The translations under genes and the position numbers were made by a program. This document shows positions 1 to 8,567 of a DNA stretch of 40,053 bases, in pieces; position 1 is the first letter of the stretch; every line of letters starts with the position of its first letter. The notes below the pieces were generated by a model. It saw only the letters and a list, made by a program, of their open reading frames with translations. It did not search any database and had not been told where the DNA came from. Source of the stretch: Chromatiales bacterium (GTDB taxonomy: Bacteria; Pseudomonadota; Gammaproteobacteria; Chromatiales; Chromatiaceae). The stretch is taken from NCBI GenBank assembly GCA_022360905.1, contig JAKSBX010000275.1, positions 1-40,053 on the forward strand. The letters are read 5' to 3'.

Positions 1-2
1 AG

Positions 3-344
3 AAACACGAGCTCGCGGATATCGGCAAGATGAACACCTGGTACTACTCCGACGCCCCACGAACGGTAAGACCCATGCTGGATATCGTGCGTCGCCAGAG
101 CGGTTTCGCGGAGGTGGTGGGTGACCTGGACGAGGTCAACGCGGCCTATGAGGCGCGCCGCTGCATGTCCTGCGGGAACTGTTTCGAATGCGATAACTGC
201 TATGGCGTCTGTCCCGACAACGCCATTACCAAACTGGGCCCGGGTAATCGTTTCGAGATCAAATACGACTACTGTAAGGGCTGTGGCATGTGCGCTGCCG
301 AATGCCCGTGTGGTGCGATCAAAATGGAACCGGAGAGCATTTGA
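3..344 (+). CDS. C-terminal ferredoxin domain of a GltD/DsrL-like NAD(P)-binding iron-sulfur flavoprotein (5' partial)
   Basis: The frame is already open at the window edge, so only about the last 113 residues are seen. They hold two [4Fe-4S] motifs: a dense group CMSCGNCFECDNCYGVCP and a later CKGCGMCAAECP. This tail is typical of large proteins in which a glutamate-synthase small-subunit-like FAD/NAD(P) module carries a C-terminal ferredoxin domain. That group includes DsrL of sulfur oxidisers and the electron-transfer partners of 2-oxoacid:ferredoxin oxidoreductases. A dsrL gene is normally followed by dsrJOP, which are absent here, so I do not assign the symbol. The likely role is cytoplasmic electron transfer between pyridine nucleotide and an iron-sulfur partner. 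The family assignment is firm, the exact partner is unknown. Confidence 0.75.
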   Translation, partial: KHELADIGKMNTWYYSDAPRTVRPMLDIVRRQSGFAEVVGDLDEVNAAYEARRCMSCGNCFECDNCYGVCPDNAITKLGPGNRFEIKYDYCKGCGMCAAECPCGAIKMEPESI

Positions 345-467
345 TTCGTCATGTTGCCAGGGATGGCTTTTTTCCAATCAGCAACCGTTTGGCAGGGGAC
401 GATGAGCTGGCGTCAATCACCAGGTGTTCAGCATGTTTTGAGATCGAGCCTGAGAAAGCTGTCAGGG

Positions 468-495
468 TAGGGTGCGACAAAATCGCCGCACCCTA
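468..495. repeat. inverted repeat, possible shared terminator
   Basis: TAGGGTGCG at 468-476 is the exact reverse complement of CGCACCCTA at 487-495, with a 10-base spacer that can extend the stem (GCGA/TCGC). It lies between two convergent genes, ending at 344 and 516. There is no T-run on either side, so a Rho-independent terminator is possible but not proven. Confidence 0.5.
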
Positions 496-515
496 TGCGT
501 CATACACAACGGTTG

Positions 516-2168
516 TTACCAAGCCAGTCGCATGTCCCAATTATACTGACTTTCCGGCGGCAACACCGGGGCGGTCTCCGGGTCTACCTCCCGATAGACG
601 TTCACGGCGGGTGTGACATTGGCGTCACGACCGTGAATGAAATCCTGATCCCGCACAATGACCATATAGGCCTTGTTCAAGGTCAGCGCCCGCTCCGGGC
701 TTGGCGTGATAAGTTCGTAGACATCGGCGGCCGAGACCTTGCCTTCATCGACGCTACCGTCCTCATGGAACCATTTTTCAATGATCTCGTCGTTTTCCCG
801 GAACTCATTACCGCCGCCGGCAACCTTCAGGTAGTTGAGTATTTCACCCTCCGTGCCACCGACGTTGGGAGCGTCTTCCATCCCCCGCAGGTTGATGTAG
901 CCCCATCCCTCTGCGCCGGTAACCTTTCGGGGAAAGGCGAAGGTCTGATCAATCGTACTGCCGATGGACGTATGACAACCCATGCAAAACAGGGTCTCTT
1001 CTTCGCTCTGTTTGCGCAGATGGCCGTCAGCGGCTTCGATGAAACCCAATACCATCCATCCGAAACCGTTATCCAGACCATGGTCGCCGCGGGAAACATA
1101 GTTAGGCAGATTGCCGTCGAGTTTTTCCTGTTTTTCATTTCCGTACATCGAGAGCAGCGCTTGTGATGTATAGAAGGTATGTTTGTACATATAGCGCACC
1201 TCTTTCATGCGCGACGGAATGGTGATGGACATATCTTCGTCCAGTCCGACATAACGTACCGTATGCAGGAACTCGATACCCTCGGGATAGAGCATTGGGG
1301 TTACGCTGACCCCCGAAGCGTTGCCTACATAGAATTCCGGACGTTCTATCTCTTCGATGACCCCTAGCTGGCCATCGCTGTTGAGGTCGGCGCAAAAGCT
1401 GTTTTCGTCGACCGGAGGAAGGCTGACCCGCTCCAGGTCCTGTATCGCTGCTTCAACGATGGCCAGATTGGCGATGTAGGTATCCCGGGAGTAGCCGCTG
1501 CCGTTACAGCCCTGTTCACGAAAGTGGGCGGGAAGCCGGATCATCACGTCATCGGTAGACCCATTGGTCGGCCAGAAGGTGCTGGGAAGGGGCTTGTAGT
1601 TGAAGGCCACCCAATGGCTGCCGTCAAGGGCGAAGCCCTGTTCGTCAAAAGCGCCGGCGCCTAAATGCAGGTTTTGGATGGCTGGAACCGGTCCTTCCCA
1701 TGACTCGTCCTGCAGTTGTTCGATCAGCGTCGAATAGTTGTCGGTGTAGATATAGTCGATGACCTCCTGGTCGGTGATCCGGGATACCGCCTCCGAGCGG
1801 TCTTCGAAGAGGTTTTGCCAATGGTTGGTTACCCCGATCTCTGAGAATGAGTACTCTGACTGCAGAGCGCTGTCTTCCATGTGGTTGGGCCGGCTGCCGA
1901 AAGTGTAGGATTGGTGGCAGGTCAAGCAGGGGTTGTAGGTCGCCTCATGCTTGGTGTAACACTGGGGAGGCACAATAGCCTCTTGGTTGTAAACCAGACC
2001 GGTCTCCTCAGGCCTCAGCGCGCCGGCGGGTGCTTTGTCATGGCTTGAAGGAAAGACCAGTGTCTGGCTTTGAGAACCGCCCTGGGTATCGGAATCGTTG
2101 CTTGAACCGCCGCACGCCGTAAGCAGTGCCAGTGACGCGAGGGGTATGATCGAAAGAAGATGTTTCAT
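516..2168 (-). CDS. c-type cytochrome-like lipoprotein with two CxxCH motifs
   Basis: This 550-residue protein starts with a lipoprotein signal peptide ending in a lipobox (LLTAC, Cys19), followed by a Ser/Gly/Asp-rich linker. It should therefore be anchored to a membrane and face the periplasm or surface. Two CxxCH haem-binding motifs are visible, CLTCH at residues 81-85 and CMGCH at about 395-399, more than 300 residues apart. An Asp-rich DLNSDGQLG stretch near residue 262 resembles an EF-hand calcium loop. I do not recognise the family of the central region. A strong Shine-Dalgarno AGGAGG sits just before the ATG. It lies downstream of the PhoX gene in the same direction, with a terminator between them, so the two may be only partly co-transcribed. 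A redox role is inferred from the haem motifs. Confidence 0.75.
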   Translation of the reverse strand: MKHLLSIIPLASLALLTACGGSSNDSDTQGGSQSQTLVFPSSHDKAPAGALRPEETGLVYNQEAIVPPQCYTKHEATYNPCLTCHQSYTFGSRPNHMEDSALQSEYSFSEIGVTNHWQNLFEDRSEAVSRITDQEVIDYIYTDNYSTLIEQLQDESWEGPVPAIQNLHLGAGAFDEQGFALDGSHWVAFNYKPLPSTFWPTNGSTDDVMIRLPAHFREQGCNGSGYSRDTYIANLAIVEAAIQDLERVSLPPVDENSFCADLNSDGQLGVIEEIERPEFYVGNASGVSVTPMLYPEGIEFLHTVRYVGLDEDMSITIPSRMKEVRYMYKHTFYTSQALLSMYGNEKQEKLDGNLPNYVSRGDHGLDNGFGWMVLGFIEAADGHLRKQSEEETLFCMGCHTSIGSTIDQTFAFPRKVTGAEGWGYINLRGMEDAPNVGGTEGEILNYLKVAGGGNEFRENDEIIEKWFHEDGSVDEGKVSAADVYELITPSPERALTLNKAYMVIVRDQDFIHGRDANVTPAVNVYREVDPETAPVLPPESQYNWDMRLAW

Positions 2169-2180
2169 CTGTGACCTCCT

Positions 2181-2212
2181 GAAAACAAAAAAGGGGTGGC
2201 TTCCGCCACCCC
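2181..2212 (-). terminator. Rho-independent terminator after the PhoX gene
   Basis: GGGGTGGC (2193-2200), loop TTCC, GCCACCCC (2205-2212) forms a perfect 8-bp stem. On the minus strand it is followed by a T-rich run (the complement of 2181-2192). It ends the PhoX transcript only 12 bases before the next gene's start codon, so it may act as an attenuator for the cytochrome gene. Confidence 0.8.
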
Positions 2213-2246
2213 CTCCACTTCCTCAATTTGAATAACCTGGGTGATC

Positions 2247-4088
2247 TCAGATCGCCGGGTCATCGAATACCCAAACCACGTTGTTCTCATGGTTGCCGGT
2301 ATCCTCGCCGATGATCACGCGACCGTCGTCGAGGATCAGCAGGTTATCAGGGTTGGAGATGTTGTTGATGTTGCATTCGTTGACTGAGCGGTCAGCGTAG
2401 TAGGGTCCGCCAACGATGGCCGGAACCATGGTCTTCACATCAACCTCGCCTTGCGCGTTACGCATCAGCTTCATGCGGTAGACAACGCCGCATTTGCCGT
2501 TGTCGCCATTCAGTTGAATGTCGCCTTCGTCGTCGCTCATGGTTTTGTCGAAGCTGGACATGGCCATGTACATGTAGGCTTGGTCGCCGTCAGCGGCGCC
2601 GCCGTTCCACCAGGTTGATGCCAGGCCGTAGTTGATATTCACGCCTTCCATTTTACGGAACTCACCGGTAGCACCCAGAGCAACGGCCGCTTTACGGCTC
2701 TCCAGGTACGCGACGCGATCATCACTGAAGGGGTTTGCGTCGACGGTGACGTCTTCGTCGCAGCTCAGGTCAGCGCCCGATTTGGACTCTGCCCAGTCAC
2801 ACACCTGCTCGTCGGTGATGTAGTTGGCATCGGCGAAGGTGCCGTCGAAGGAGTCGATAGCGGCTTCGATGTCTGCTTCATCCATGCTGGCCAATTCGAT
2901 CCACTCGATGCCCAGGGCCGCTTCAGCAGGATCATTGACGCCGGAAGTCTGAGTGATTTTTGCGGCATACAACGTACCGGCGCTCATGTCACCGGCAACA
3001 TCGGCCACAAACTTGAAGAACACAACGCCGGTACCGTCGTCGCTGAGGAAGACCGTCCTCTGGTCAGGCATGACGACCGAGTTTTCGTGAGAGAAACGGC
3101 CCATGGTTTCAAATTTGTTGACGGTGACATTGGCCACTGCTGCGTCTGTGGCATTGCCGAGTTCCACGATATAGCCGTAATCGTAGGGGTTCGGCCAATT
3201 ACCGCTGCCATCGGTGGGATAACCGAAATAGGTAGCCAGAGACTGAGGATTGCTGAAATACTCATACTCAGAGTTGAACCAATCGGCAGTATCGTCGAAG
3301 TAGAGTTCCTCGGATGAGAGTGGGGTGTTCCATGGACTGACGGTGCCGAAACAGTTTACCCAGGTGCCGCCGACACTGGAGAAGTCGATCATGCCCTCTT
3401 GTGTGATGGTAGTGTAACCGGTATCGGTCAGGCCACCGACCTGGATGCGGCTCATGCTACCGGGGCGGTCTTCCCAGTTGGTGTAGAGATAGAAACCGCC
3501 GTTACCGTCAGAGATGACGCCGTTAAAGTCAGGGTCATTGGAACTCTTGATCAGGGTGGTGCCGTCCAGCGCTATGATGTCGCCCATCATGCTACCGTCA
3601 TCCAGAGCGTCGCCCTGTTGTGTCAGGACCTGGTAGGAACCTACTGCCGTCATGACCACCTCTTTTTCAGCCGTGGTGACGGGCAGGTCGAGGGCGCCGA
3701 AGTTCTCGGGCAGAGCCGAGAAGTCCTGACCCACGATAACGCCGACCGTGCCTTTGTCGAACACTTTGCCGGCGCTGTCGGCAGTGGTGTTGCTGCTGCT
3801 GGGGTGTTGTACATTCAAGAACAGGGTATTGTCACTGTTGAGATACAGACCGGTGAATTCCGCACCGAGGGGCGCTGTTGCAAGACGCTTCAGGCCGACG
3901 GGGATATAGTTGGTGATTCCGTCGGCGCCGTCCGAGCCATCCGTGCCGTCAATGCCGGCCTGGCCATCGACGCCGTCATCGCCATCGTCACCATCACATC
4001 CTGTGAGCAGCAGTAGAGGTGTACAGAGAATGGCTGCCGTGATCGCGGCAGGCAAGGCTAACAGACGAAATGATTTCTTTCTCAACAT
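2247..4088 (-). CDS. PhoX-family (DUF839) phosphatase-like lipoprotein with collagen-like linker
   Basis: A 613-residue protein with a lipoprotein signal peptide (lipobox LTGC, Cys31). It is followed by about nine Gly-x-Asp/Asp-Gly triplets (residues 32-58), which look like a collagen-like or acidic spacer. The rest matches the PhoX family. There is an NCFGTVSPWNTPLSSEE stretch at about residue 245, where PhoX proteins have NCaGG.TPWGTWLTcEE with an iron-binding Cys and Glu. MGRFSHENSVVMP and a C-terminal DNLLILDDGRVIIGED are also PhoX-like. PhoX enzymes are Ca/Fe-dependent phosphatases acting outside the cytoplasm, usually exported by Tat; this one has a lipobox instead. The start is supported by GGGGAG upstream. 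Several core positions differ from the PhoX consensus (CFG for CAG, SSEE for TCEE), so phosphatase activity is inferred. Confidence 0.8.
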   Translation of the reverse strand: MLRKKSFRLLALPAAITAAILCTPLLLLTGCDGDDGDDGVDGQAGIDGTDGSDGADGITNYIPVGLKRLATAPLGAEFTGLYLNSDNTLFLNVQHPSSSNTTADSAGKVFDKGTVGVIVGQDFSALPENFGALDLPVTTAEKEVVMTAVGSYQVLTQQGDALDDGSMMGDIIALDGTTLIKSSNDPDFNGVISDGNGGFYLYTNWEDRPGSMSRIQVGGLTDTGYTTITQEGMIDFSSVGGTWVNCFGTVSPWNTPLSSEELYFDDTADWFNSEYEYFSNPQSLATYFGYPTDGSGNWPNPYDYGYIVELGNATDAAVANVTVNKFETMGRFSHENSVVMPDQRTVFLSDDGTGVVFFKFVADVAGDMSAGTLYAAKITQTSGVNDPAEAALGIEWIELASMDEADIEAAIDSFDGTFADANYITDEQVCDWAESKSGADLSCDEDVTVDANPFSDDRVAYLESRKAAVALGATGEFRKMEGVNINYGLASTWWNGGAADGDQAYMYMAMSSFDKTMSDDEGDIQLNGDNGKCGVVYRMKLMRNAQGEVDVKTMVPAIVGGPYYADRSVNECNINNISNPDNLLILDDGRVIIGEDTGNHENNVVWVFDDPAI

Positions 4089-4199
4089 AGAATATGCTCC
4101 CCATAAAGGCGTAATACTTTAAAGCCGGGTGCATTCTAGGTAGCCGGTATTGCGAAACAGTGTCGTATTAATGTCTTTTTTATGAATGCTATATTTCAA

Positions 4200-4256
4200 G
4201 GAATCCGGCTGTGATCGGCTCAATTCCACAGCCATTCCGCCGCGGGATTGCGGCGG
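4200..4256. repeat. two tandem hairpins between the divergent phoX-like and trkA genes
   Basis: GGCTGTG (4207-4213) pairs with CACAGCC (4227-4233), with flanking bases (GGAAT/ATTCC) that extend the stem around a 2-base bulge. Directly after it CCGCCGC (4237-4243) pairs with GCGGCGG (4250-4256). They lie about 60 bases before trkA. Function is unknown: a leader structure for trkA is the simplest reading. Confidence 0.45.
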
Positions 4257-4318
4257 CTTTGCCGTAGCGGCTAAGGTATTAAGTTTTTAACTCTGATGAA
4301 CATACGCCTGATGAAACA

Positions 4319-5692
4319 ATGAAAATAATTATCCTCGGCGCCGGTCAGGTCGGACGTTCGGTGGCCAATGCGTTGGTGAGCGAGGCCAATGACATTACCG
4401 TCGTCGATCAAAACCTGGCTCTCCTGGTTGAACTGCAAAATCGCCTCGACCTGGGAACAGTGAGGGGGCATGCCGGTCATCCCGACGTGTTGCGCAGGGC
4501 CGGCGCCGAAGACGCCGACATGATTCTTGCCGTCACCAACAGTGATGAGACCAACATGGTCGCTTGCCAGGTGGCCTACAGTGTGTTCCACACGCCCACC
4601 AAGATCGCCCGGGTGCGGGCCCAGGGTTATCTCGATTATCCGAAGCTGTTCGAACAGCCGGCGGTTCCCGTGGATGTGCTGATCAGTCCGGAGCAGTTGG
4701 TGACCGATTACATCCTCAAGCTGATCGAATACCCGGGTGCTCTGCAAGTGCTCGATTTCGCGGACGGAAGGGTGCGCCTGGTGGCGGTCAAGGCCTATCA
4801 CGGCGGACCCCTGGTGGGTCACGAACTCAGCACCCTATACGAGCACATGCCGAACGTAGACGCCCGTGTGGCGGCGATCTACCGGGAAGGGGAGGTGATC
4901 CAGCCGCGGGGTGATACCGAGATCAAGGCGGAGGACGAGGTGTTCTTTATCGCGGCCGCCGAGAATATCCGCTCGGTGATGAGCGAACTGCGCAAGTTGG
5001 AAAAGCCCTATAAACGCCTGATCCTCGCGGGTGGCGGCAATATCGGTCGTCGTCTTGCCTCTTCTCTGGAGCAAAAATACCGGGTCAAGCTGATTGAAAC
5101 GGAACAGGTCCGGGCGCGGGAGATCGCCGAGCGTCTCGACATGACCATCGTGCTCCACGGCGACGCGGCGGATGAGGATCTGCTGTTGGAGGAGAATATC
5201 GAAAACACCGATGTGTTTTGCGCGGTGACCAATGACGACGAAGCGAACATTCTTTCCGCTATGTTGGCGAAACGCCTTGGTGCGGCGCGGGTGATGGCGC
5301 TGATCAATCGTCCCGCTTATGTGGACCTGGTGCAGAGCGGCACCATCGATATCGCCATATCCCCTCAGCAGGCCACCATCGGTACTCTGTTGACCCATGT
5401 GCGGCGTGGCGATGTGGTGCAGGTGCACTCCCTGAGGCGTGGCGCGGCGGAGGCGATCGAGGCGGTCGCCCATGGCGACCGGAGCTCTTCAAAGGTGGTC
5501 GGGCGCGCCATCGAGGAGATCAAATTGCCGAAAGGGACGACGATCGGAGCGGTTGTACGTGGTGAAGAGGTGCTGATCGCGCATCACGACACCATGGTCG
5601 AGAGCGGTGATCATGTGATCCTGTTTCTGGTGGATAAGCGAAAGATTCGCGAAGTGGAAAAACTGTTCCAGGTCGGGGTGACCTTCCTCTGA
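4319..5692 (+). CDS. trkA: Trk system potassium uptake protein TrkA
   Basis: 457 residues, against 458 in E. coli. It is a cytoplasmic NAD(H)-binding regulator that gates the TrkH potassium channel-like subunit. It has two tandem RCK/KTN halves, each starting with a Rossmann glycine motif: GAGQVG at residues 7-12 and GGGNIG near residue 238. Each Rossmann fold is followed by a TrkA-C domain, the second ending near the C terminus. The gene is followed 37 bases later by trkH on the same strand, a usual operon. The ribosome binding site in front of the ATG is weak, but the [16 protein letters not shown] start is the family's normal N terminus. Confidence 0.96.
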   Translation: MKIIILGAGQVGRSVANALVSEANDITVVDQNLALLVELQNRLDLGTVRGHAGHPDVLRRAGAEDADMILAVTNSDETNMVACQVAYSVFHTPTKIARVRAQGYLDYPKLFEQPAVPVDVLISPEQLVTDYILKLIEYPGALQVLDFADGRVRLVAVKAYHGGPLVGHELSTLYEHMPNVDARVAAIYREGEVIQPRGDTEIKAEDEVFFIAAAENIRSVMSELRKLEKPYKRLILAGGGNIGRRLASSLEQKYRVKLIETEQVRAREIAERLDMTIVLHGDAADEDLLLEENIENTDVFCAVTNDDEANILSAMLAKRLGAARVMALINRPAYVDLVQSGTIDIAISPQQATIGTLLTHVRRGDVVQVHSLRRGAAEAIEAVAHGDRSSSKVVGRAIEEIKLPKGTTIGAVVRGEEVLIAHHDTMVESGDHVILFLVDKRKIREVEKLFQVGVTFL

Positions 5693-5729
5693 TCTCCATA
5701 ATGTGTGGTCGACGACGGACTGAATAATA

Positions 5730-7181
5730 ATGCATCTGTTTGTGGTTCAGCGAATTTTGGGTGTGTTGCTGATGGTCTTCAGCCTCAGTATGTTGCCGCC
5801 CCTGTTGATTTCAATCTGGGTTGACGACGGCGCCCTGGTCGGTTTTACGGATGCCTTCATTCTGACCCTGGGGTTGGGGCTGGCTTTCTGGGCGCCGGTA
5901 CGTAACCGCCACCAGGATCTGCGGGTGCGGGATGGCTTCCTGGTGGTGGTGATGTTCTGGGGAGTATTGGGCCTGACGGGCTCGCTACCCTTTCTGCTGA
6001 CCGAGAACTCCAACATGAGCATCACCGATGCGGTGTTCGAGTCGGTCTCCGGGTTGACCACCACCGGTGCTACGGTGATCGTGGGCATCGACCAATTGCC
6101 GATGTCGATCCTCTACTATCGGCAACAGCTCCAGTGGCTGGGCGGCATGGGTATCATCGTGTTGGCGGTCGCGGTGTTGCCGATGCTCGGCATCGGTGGC
6201 ATGCAGCTCTACCGGGCGGAGACCCCGGGGCCGGTGAAAGACAACAAGCTGACTCCGAGGATCACCGAGACGGCCAAGGCGCTGTGGTATATCTACCTCG
6301 GGTTGACAGTGAGTTGCATGCTGGCCTACTGGCTGGGGGGGATGAAGCCCTTCGATGCCCTGGGGCACGCCTTCTCCACCGTCGCCATCGGCGGCTTCTC
6401 CACTCACGATGAGAGTATCGGTTATTACGACAGTACTGTGATCGAGATGATCGCGGTGGTCTTCATGTTGTTGTCCGGGGTCAATTTCGCTCTCCACTTC
6501 CTGGCTGTGCGCAGACGTTCCCTGCGTACCTATTTCGAGGATTCGGAGTTTCGCGGCTATGTCACTACCCTGGCGATTGTGATCTTCATCGTTTCGGTGG
6601 CGCTCTATCTGATGGGGGTCTACGGAACCTGGAGCGAATCGATCACCCGGGGCCTGTTTCAAGCGGTTTCCATCGGCACCACAACCGGCTTCACCACCGC
6701 TGACTACTCCCTATGGCCGGGATTCATCTCTATCCTGCTGCTTTTCACGAGCTTTGTCGGCGGCTGCGCCGGATCGACCGGCGGCGGCATCAAGGTGATC
6801 CGCTTTTTATTGCTCATCAAGCAGGGCATAAGGGAGATCAATCGTCTGATTCATCCCAACGCGGAGATCCCGATACGGGTCGGCAGCAAGACCATCCCCT
6901 GGCGGGTCGTTGAGGCCGTGTGGGGGTTTTTCGCCCTCTATGTGGCGAGTTTCGGTGTCATGTACCTGGCGCTTGCCTCCACCGGGCTGGATCTGATGAC
7001 CTCCTTTTCCGCGGTGGCCGCCAGCATCAATAACCTGGGACCCGGTTTGGCCGACGTGGGGTCGCACTATGCCAACCTGAACAATCCGGCTAAGTGGATT
7101 CTCTGTTTCGCCATGTTGCTGGGGCGGTTGGAGATCTTCACTCTGCTGGTGTTGTTGACTCCTGCGTTTTGGCGTAAATGA
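5730..7181 (+). CDS. trkH: Trk system potassium uptake protein TrkH
   Basis: 483 residues, the same length as E. coli TrkH. It is the inner-membrane K+ translocating subunit, built from four M1-P-M2 repeats. The four pore loops with selectivity glycines are visible: SGLTTTGATV, STVAIGGFST, SIGTTTGFTT and ASINNLGPGL. Hydrophobic helices cover most of the length, and the GGCAGSTGGGIK loop characteristic of the family follows the third pore. It works with TrkA encoded directly upstream. It ends only 7 bases from the stop codon of the convergent yqaA gene. Confidence 0.96.
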   Translation: MHLFVVQRILGVLLMVFSLSMLPPLLISIWVDDGALVGFTDAFILTLGLGLAFWAPVRNRHQDLRVRDGFLVVVMFWGVLGLTGSLPFLLTENSNMSITDAVFESVSGLTTTGATVIVGIDQLPMSILYYRQQLQWLGGMGIIVLAVAVLPMLGIGGMQLYRAETPGPVKDNKLTPRITETAKALWYIYLGLTVSCMLAYWLGGMKPFDALGHAFSTVAIGGFSTHDESIGYYDSTVIEMIAVVFMLLSGVNFALHFLAVRRRSLRTYFEDSEFRGYVTTLAIVIFIVSVALYLMGVYGTWSESITRGLFQAVSIGTTTGFTTADYSLWPGFISILLLFTSFVGGCAGSTGGGIKVIRFLLLIKQGIREINRLIHPNAEIPIRVGSKTIPWRVVEAVWGFFALYVASFGVMYLALASTGLDLMTSFSAVAASINNLGPGLADVGSHYANLNNPAKWILCFAMLLGRLEIFTLLVLLTPAFWRK

Positions 7182-7188
7182 GGCGGGT

Positions 7189-7626
7189 TTATGCCACCGC
7201 GCCCGAAAGCCAAATGAGTAGGGCGTAGCGCAAGCCTTTTCCTGTTCCGATATAGATGGCCGCCAGTTTTAACCTGACGCCGCTCCAGCCCGCCGCGAGG
7301 CAGAGGGGGTCGCCGACAACGGGCAGCCAGGAGAGCAGCAGAGCCGGGCTGCCGTAGCGGCGAATTCTCTCCAGGGCCCGATGTTGGCTCTCCTTTTTCA
7401 GTCCCCGGCCGGGAAAGCGCTTCGCCAGCCACCAGCCGATCAACCAACTGCTGAGCCCGCCCAGGGTATTGCCGAGTGTGGCGGTCAGCCAGAGCAGGTG
7501 AAGTTGTTGGGGAGATTGTTGCAACTCCCACAGCAAAAGCGCTTCCGAGCCTCCCGGTAGTAGGGTGGAGGCGAGAAAACTGCCGCTGAAAAGGACTAGG
7601 AGTGATGTTTCGATGATGGCAGTCAG
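7189..7626 (-). CDS. yqaA: YqaA-like (SNARE-associated/DedA superfamily) inner-membrane protein, start uncertain
   Basis: The protein matches YqaA: SGSFLASTLLPGGSEALLL near the N terminus, then LTATLGNTLGGLSSWLIG, a basic linker, and LLLSWLPVVGDPLCLAAGW, with three or four membrane helices. The function of the family is poorly known. The conserved PGGSE region lies upstream of the first available TTG (7536), so translation must begin further up, yet the open frame back to a stop at 7650 has no ATG, GTG or TTG. I place the start at a CTG (7626) only as a marker. An ATG at 7646-7644 lies in another frame and stops after seven codons, which would fit a one-base frameshift or sequencing error. 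The gene converges on trkH. Confidence 0.75.
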   Translation of the reverse strand: MTAIIETSLLVLFSGSFLASTLLPGGSEALLLWELQQSPQQLHLLWLTATLGNTLGGLSSWLIGWWLAKRFPGRGLKKESQHRALERIRRYGSPALLLSWLPVVGDPLCLAAGWSGVRLKLAAIYIGTGKGLRYALLIWLSGAVA

Positions 7627-7773
7627 GGCCCGAAATAGGAGCTCATCTCAGTGTGTGTGGTATGTGCTGATCGACCGGTTTGTCAGACTATATCAAATCC
7701 GTTGTGAAGCGACAGAGCCATTCCCGATAAGGTCGGGCCGCGAAGCTTGTTTGCGATGCAGGATTCCGGGAAT

Positions 7774-7799
7774 AAAAAAACCGCTGCCGTGGCAGCGGT
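7774..7799 (-). terminator. Rho-independent terminator of the PEP-CTERM gene
   Basis: ACCGCTGCC (7780-7788), a 2-base loop, and GGCAGCGGT (7791-7799) form a perfect 9-bp stem. On the minus strand it is followed by a run of T (complement of 7774-7780). It lies 48 bases beyond the stop of the PEP-CTERM gene. Confidence 0.88.
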
Positions 7800-7847
7800 C
7801 GAGGATGATGTTGCGATCCTTCCTGTTAGGGGAAGGAGTGGGCGGGC

Positions 7848-8363
7848 TTAGCCCTTGTTTTTAGCTATACGACGGGTCAGTCCCATGCCCAACAGGCCGA
7901 GTCCAAGCAATGCAAACGTGCCGGGTTCGGGTACGGCGTTGAAACTGACATTGGCTCTCGAGGCGATTCTCAAGCCATAGGAGCCGTAGCGGTTGTTATA
8001 ATTGTAGCCGTAAACCGCCTCACTGGGAGAAAAGTTATAGTCTGAAACGGCTACGATATAGCTCCCTGCATTCAATACGACACTCAGCAGGGAGTTCAGG
8101 CCTGCGCCCCCATCATCATTCCGACCGATGTAATCACTGTAGCCGAGTGAGCCATCGTTCTCGAAGAGATAGATATAAGTGTCAAAACTCTGCGAATAGG
8201 TCGAAATCCATGTCCTTCCTCTGGCATCCTGATCGAATATCGTGTAATCAACCGAGCCCGATCCGCTGCTGGTGATTGAGCCGATAGAGGTGATTACATT
8301 GGCGTTTGCTGTAAATGGGAGGAGTAATGCGATCCCAATGATCAGCAGGAATGGTTTCTTCAT
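7848..8363 (-). CDS. PEP-CTERM sorting-domain exported protein
   Basis: A 171-residue protein with a signal peptide (MKKPFLLIIGIALLLPFTANA), a Ser/Gly/Tyr-rich body that includes DTYIYLFENDG and AGSYIVAVSDYN, and a C-terminal sorting signal. The signal begins VPEPGTFALLGLG at about residue 144, has a hydrophobic helix, and ends in a basic tail with RR. PEP-CTERM proteins are cleaved and handled by exosortase EpsH-type enzymes and are usually linked to extracellular polysaccharide or surface display. The body resembles the pre-peptidase C-terminal (DVUF-like) beta-sandwich found in such proteins, which I suggest only tentatively. I start at the MKK ATG because GGAGCGAGG stands before it. No exosortase gene is in the window. 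A strong terminator follows. Confidence 0.9.
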   Translation of the reverse strand: MKKPFLLIIGIALLLPFTANANVITSIGSITSSGSGSVDYTIFDQDARGRTWISTYSQSFDTYIYLFENDGSLGYSDYIGRNDDGGAGLNSLLSVVLNAGSYIVAVSDYNFSPSEAVYGYNYNNRYGSYGLRIASRANVSFNAVPEPGTFALLGLGLLGMGLTRRIAKNKG

Positions 8364-8397
8364 AATGCCTCGCTCCGACAATGGTTTCTTGAGATTG

Positions 8398-8415
8398 AGT
8401 TCAAAAAATTGAACT
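8398..8415. promoter_or_regulatory. perfect palindrome upstream of the PEP-CTERM gene
   Basis: AGTTCAA-AAAA-TTGAACT: 7-base arms are exact reverse complements around four A. It sits 35 bases before the PEP-CTERM start codon, in an otherwise AT-rich gap, a position suited to an operator. No binding protein can be named. Confidence 0.45.
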
Positions 8416-8567
8416 ACGATTTATTCTAAGCACGTTCTATGCCTGTTTTTGTGTTTTCCAGCTAATTCAATATGTTATGCCTTGTTGGGCTGTTTGGTGA
8501 GGAGCGGGGTGTAAAATTCGTCGACATCTCCAGGGGCTGCCGACAGTTGTTCGTGGATCATGGTCCG

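Noticed and set aside
3-344. Assignment of the first gene fragment to DsrL
   Set aside because: The iron-sulfur tail fits DsrL but equally other GltD-like flavoproteins, and no dsrJ, dsrO or dsrP follows. A full-length sequence is needed.
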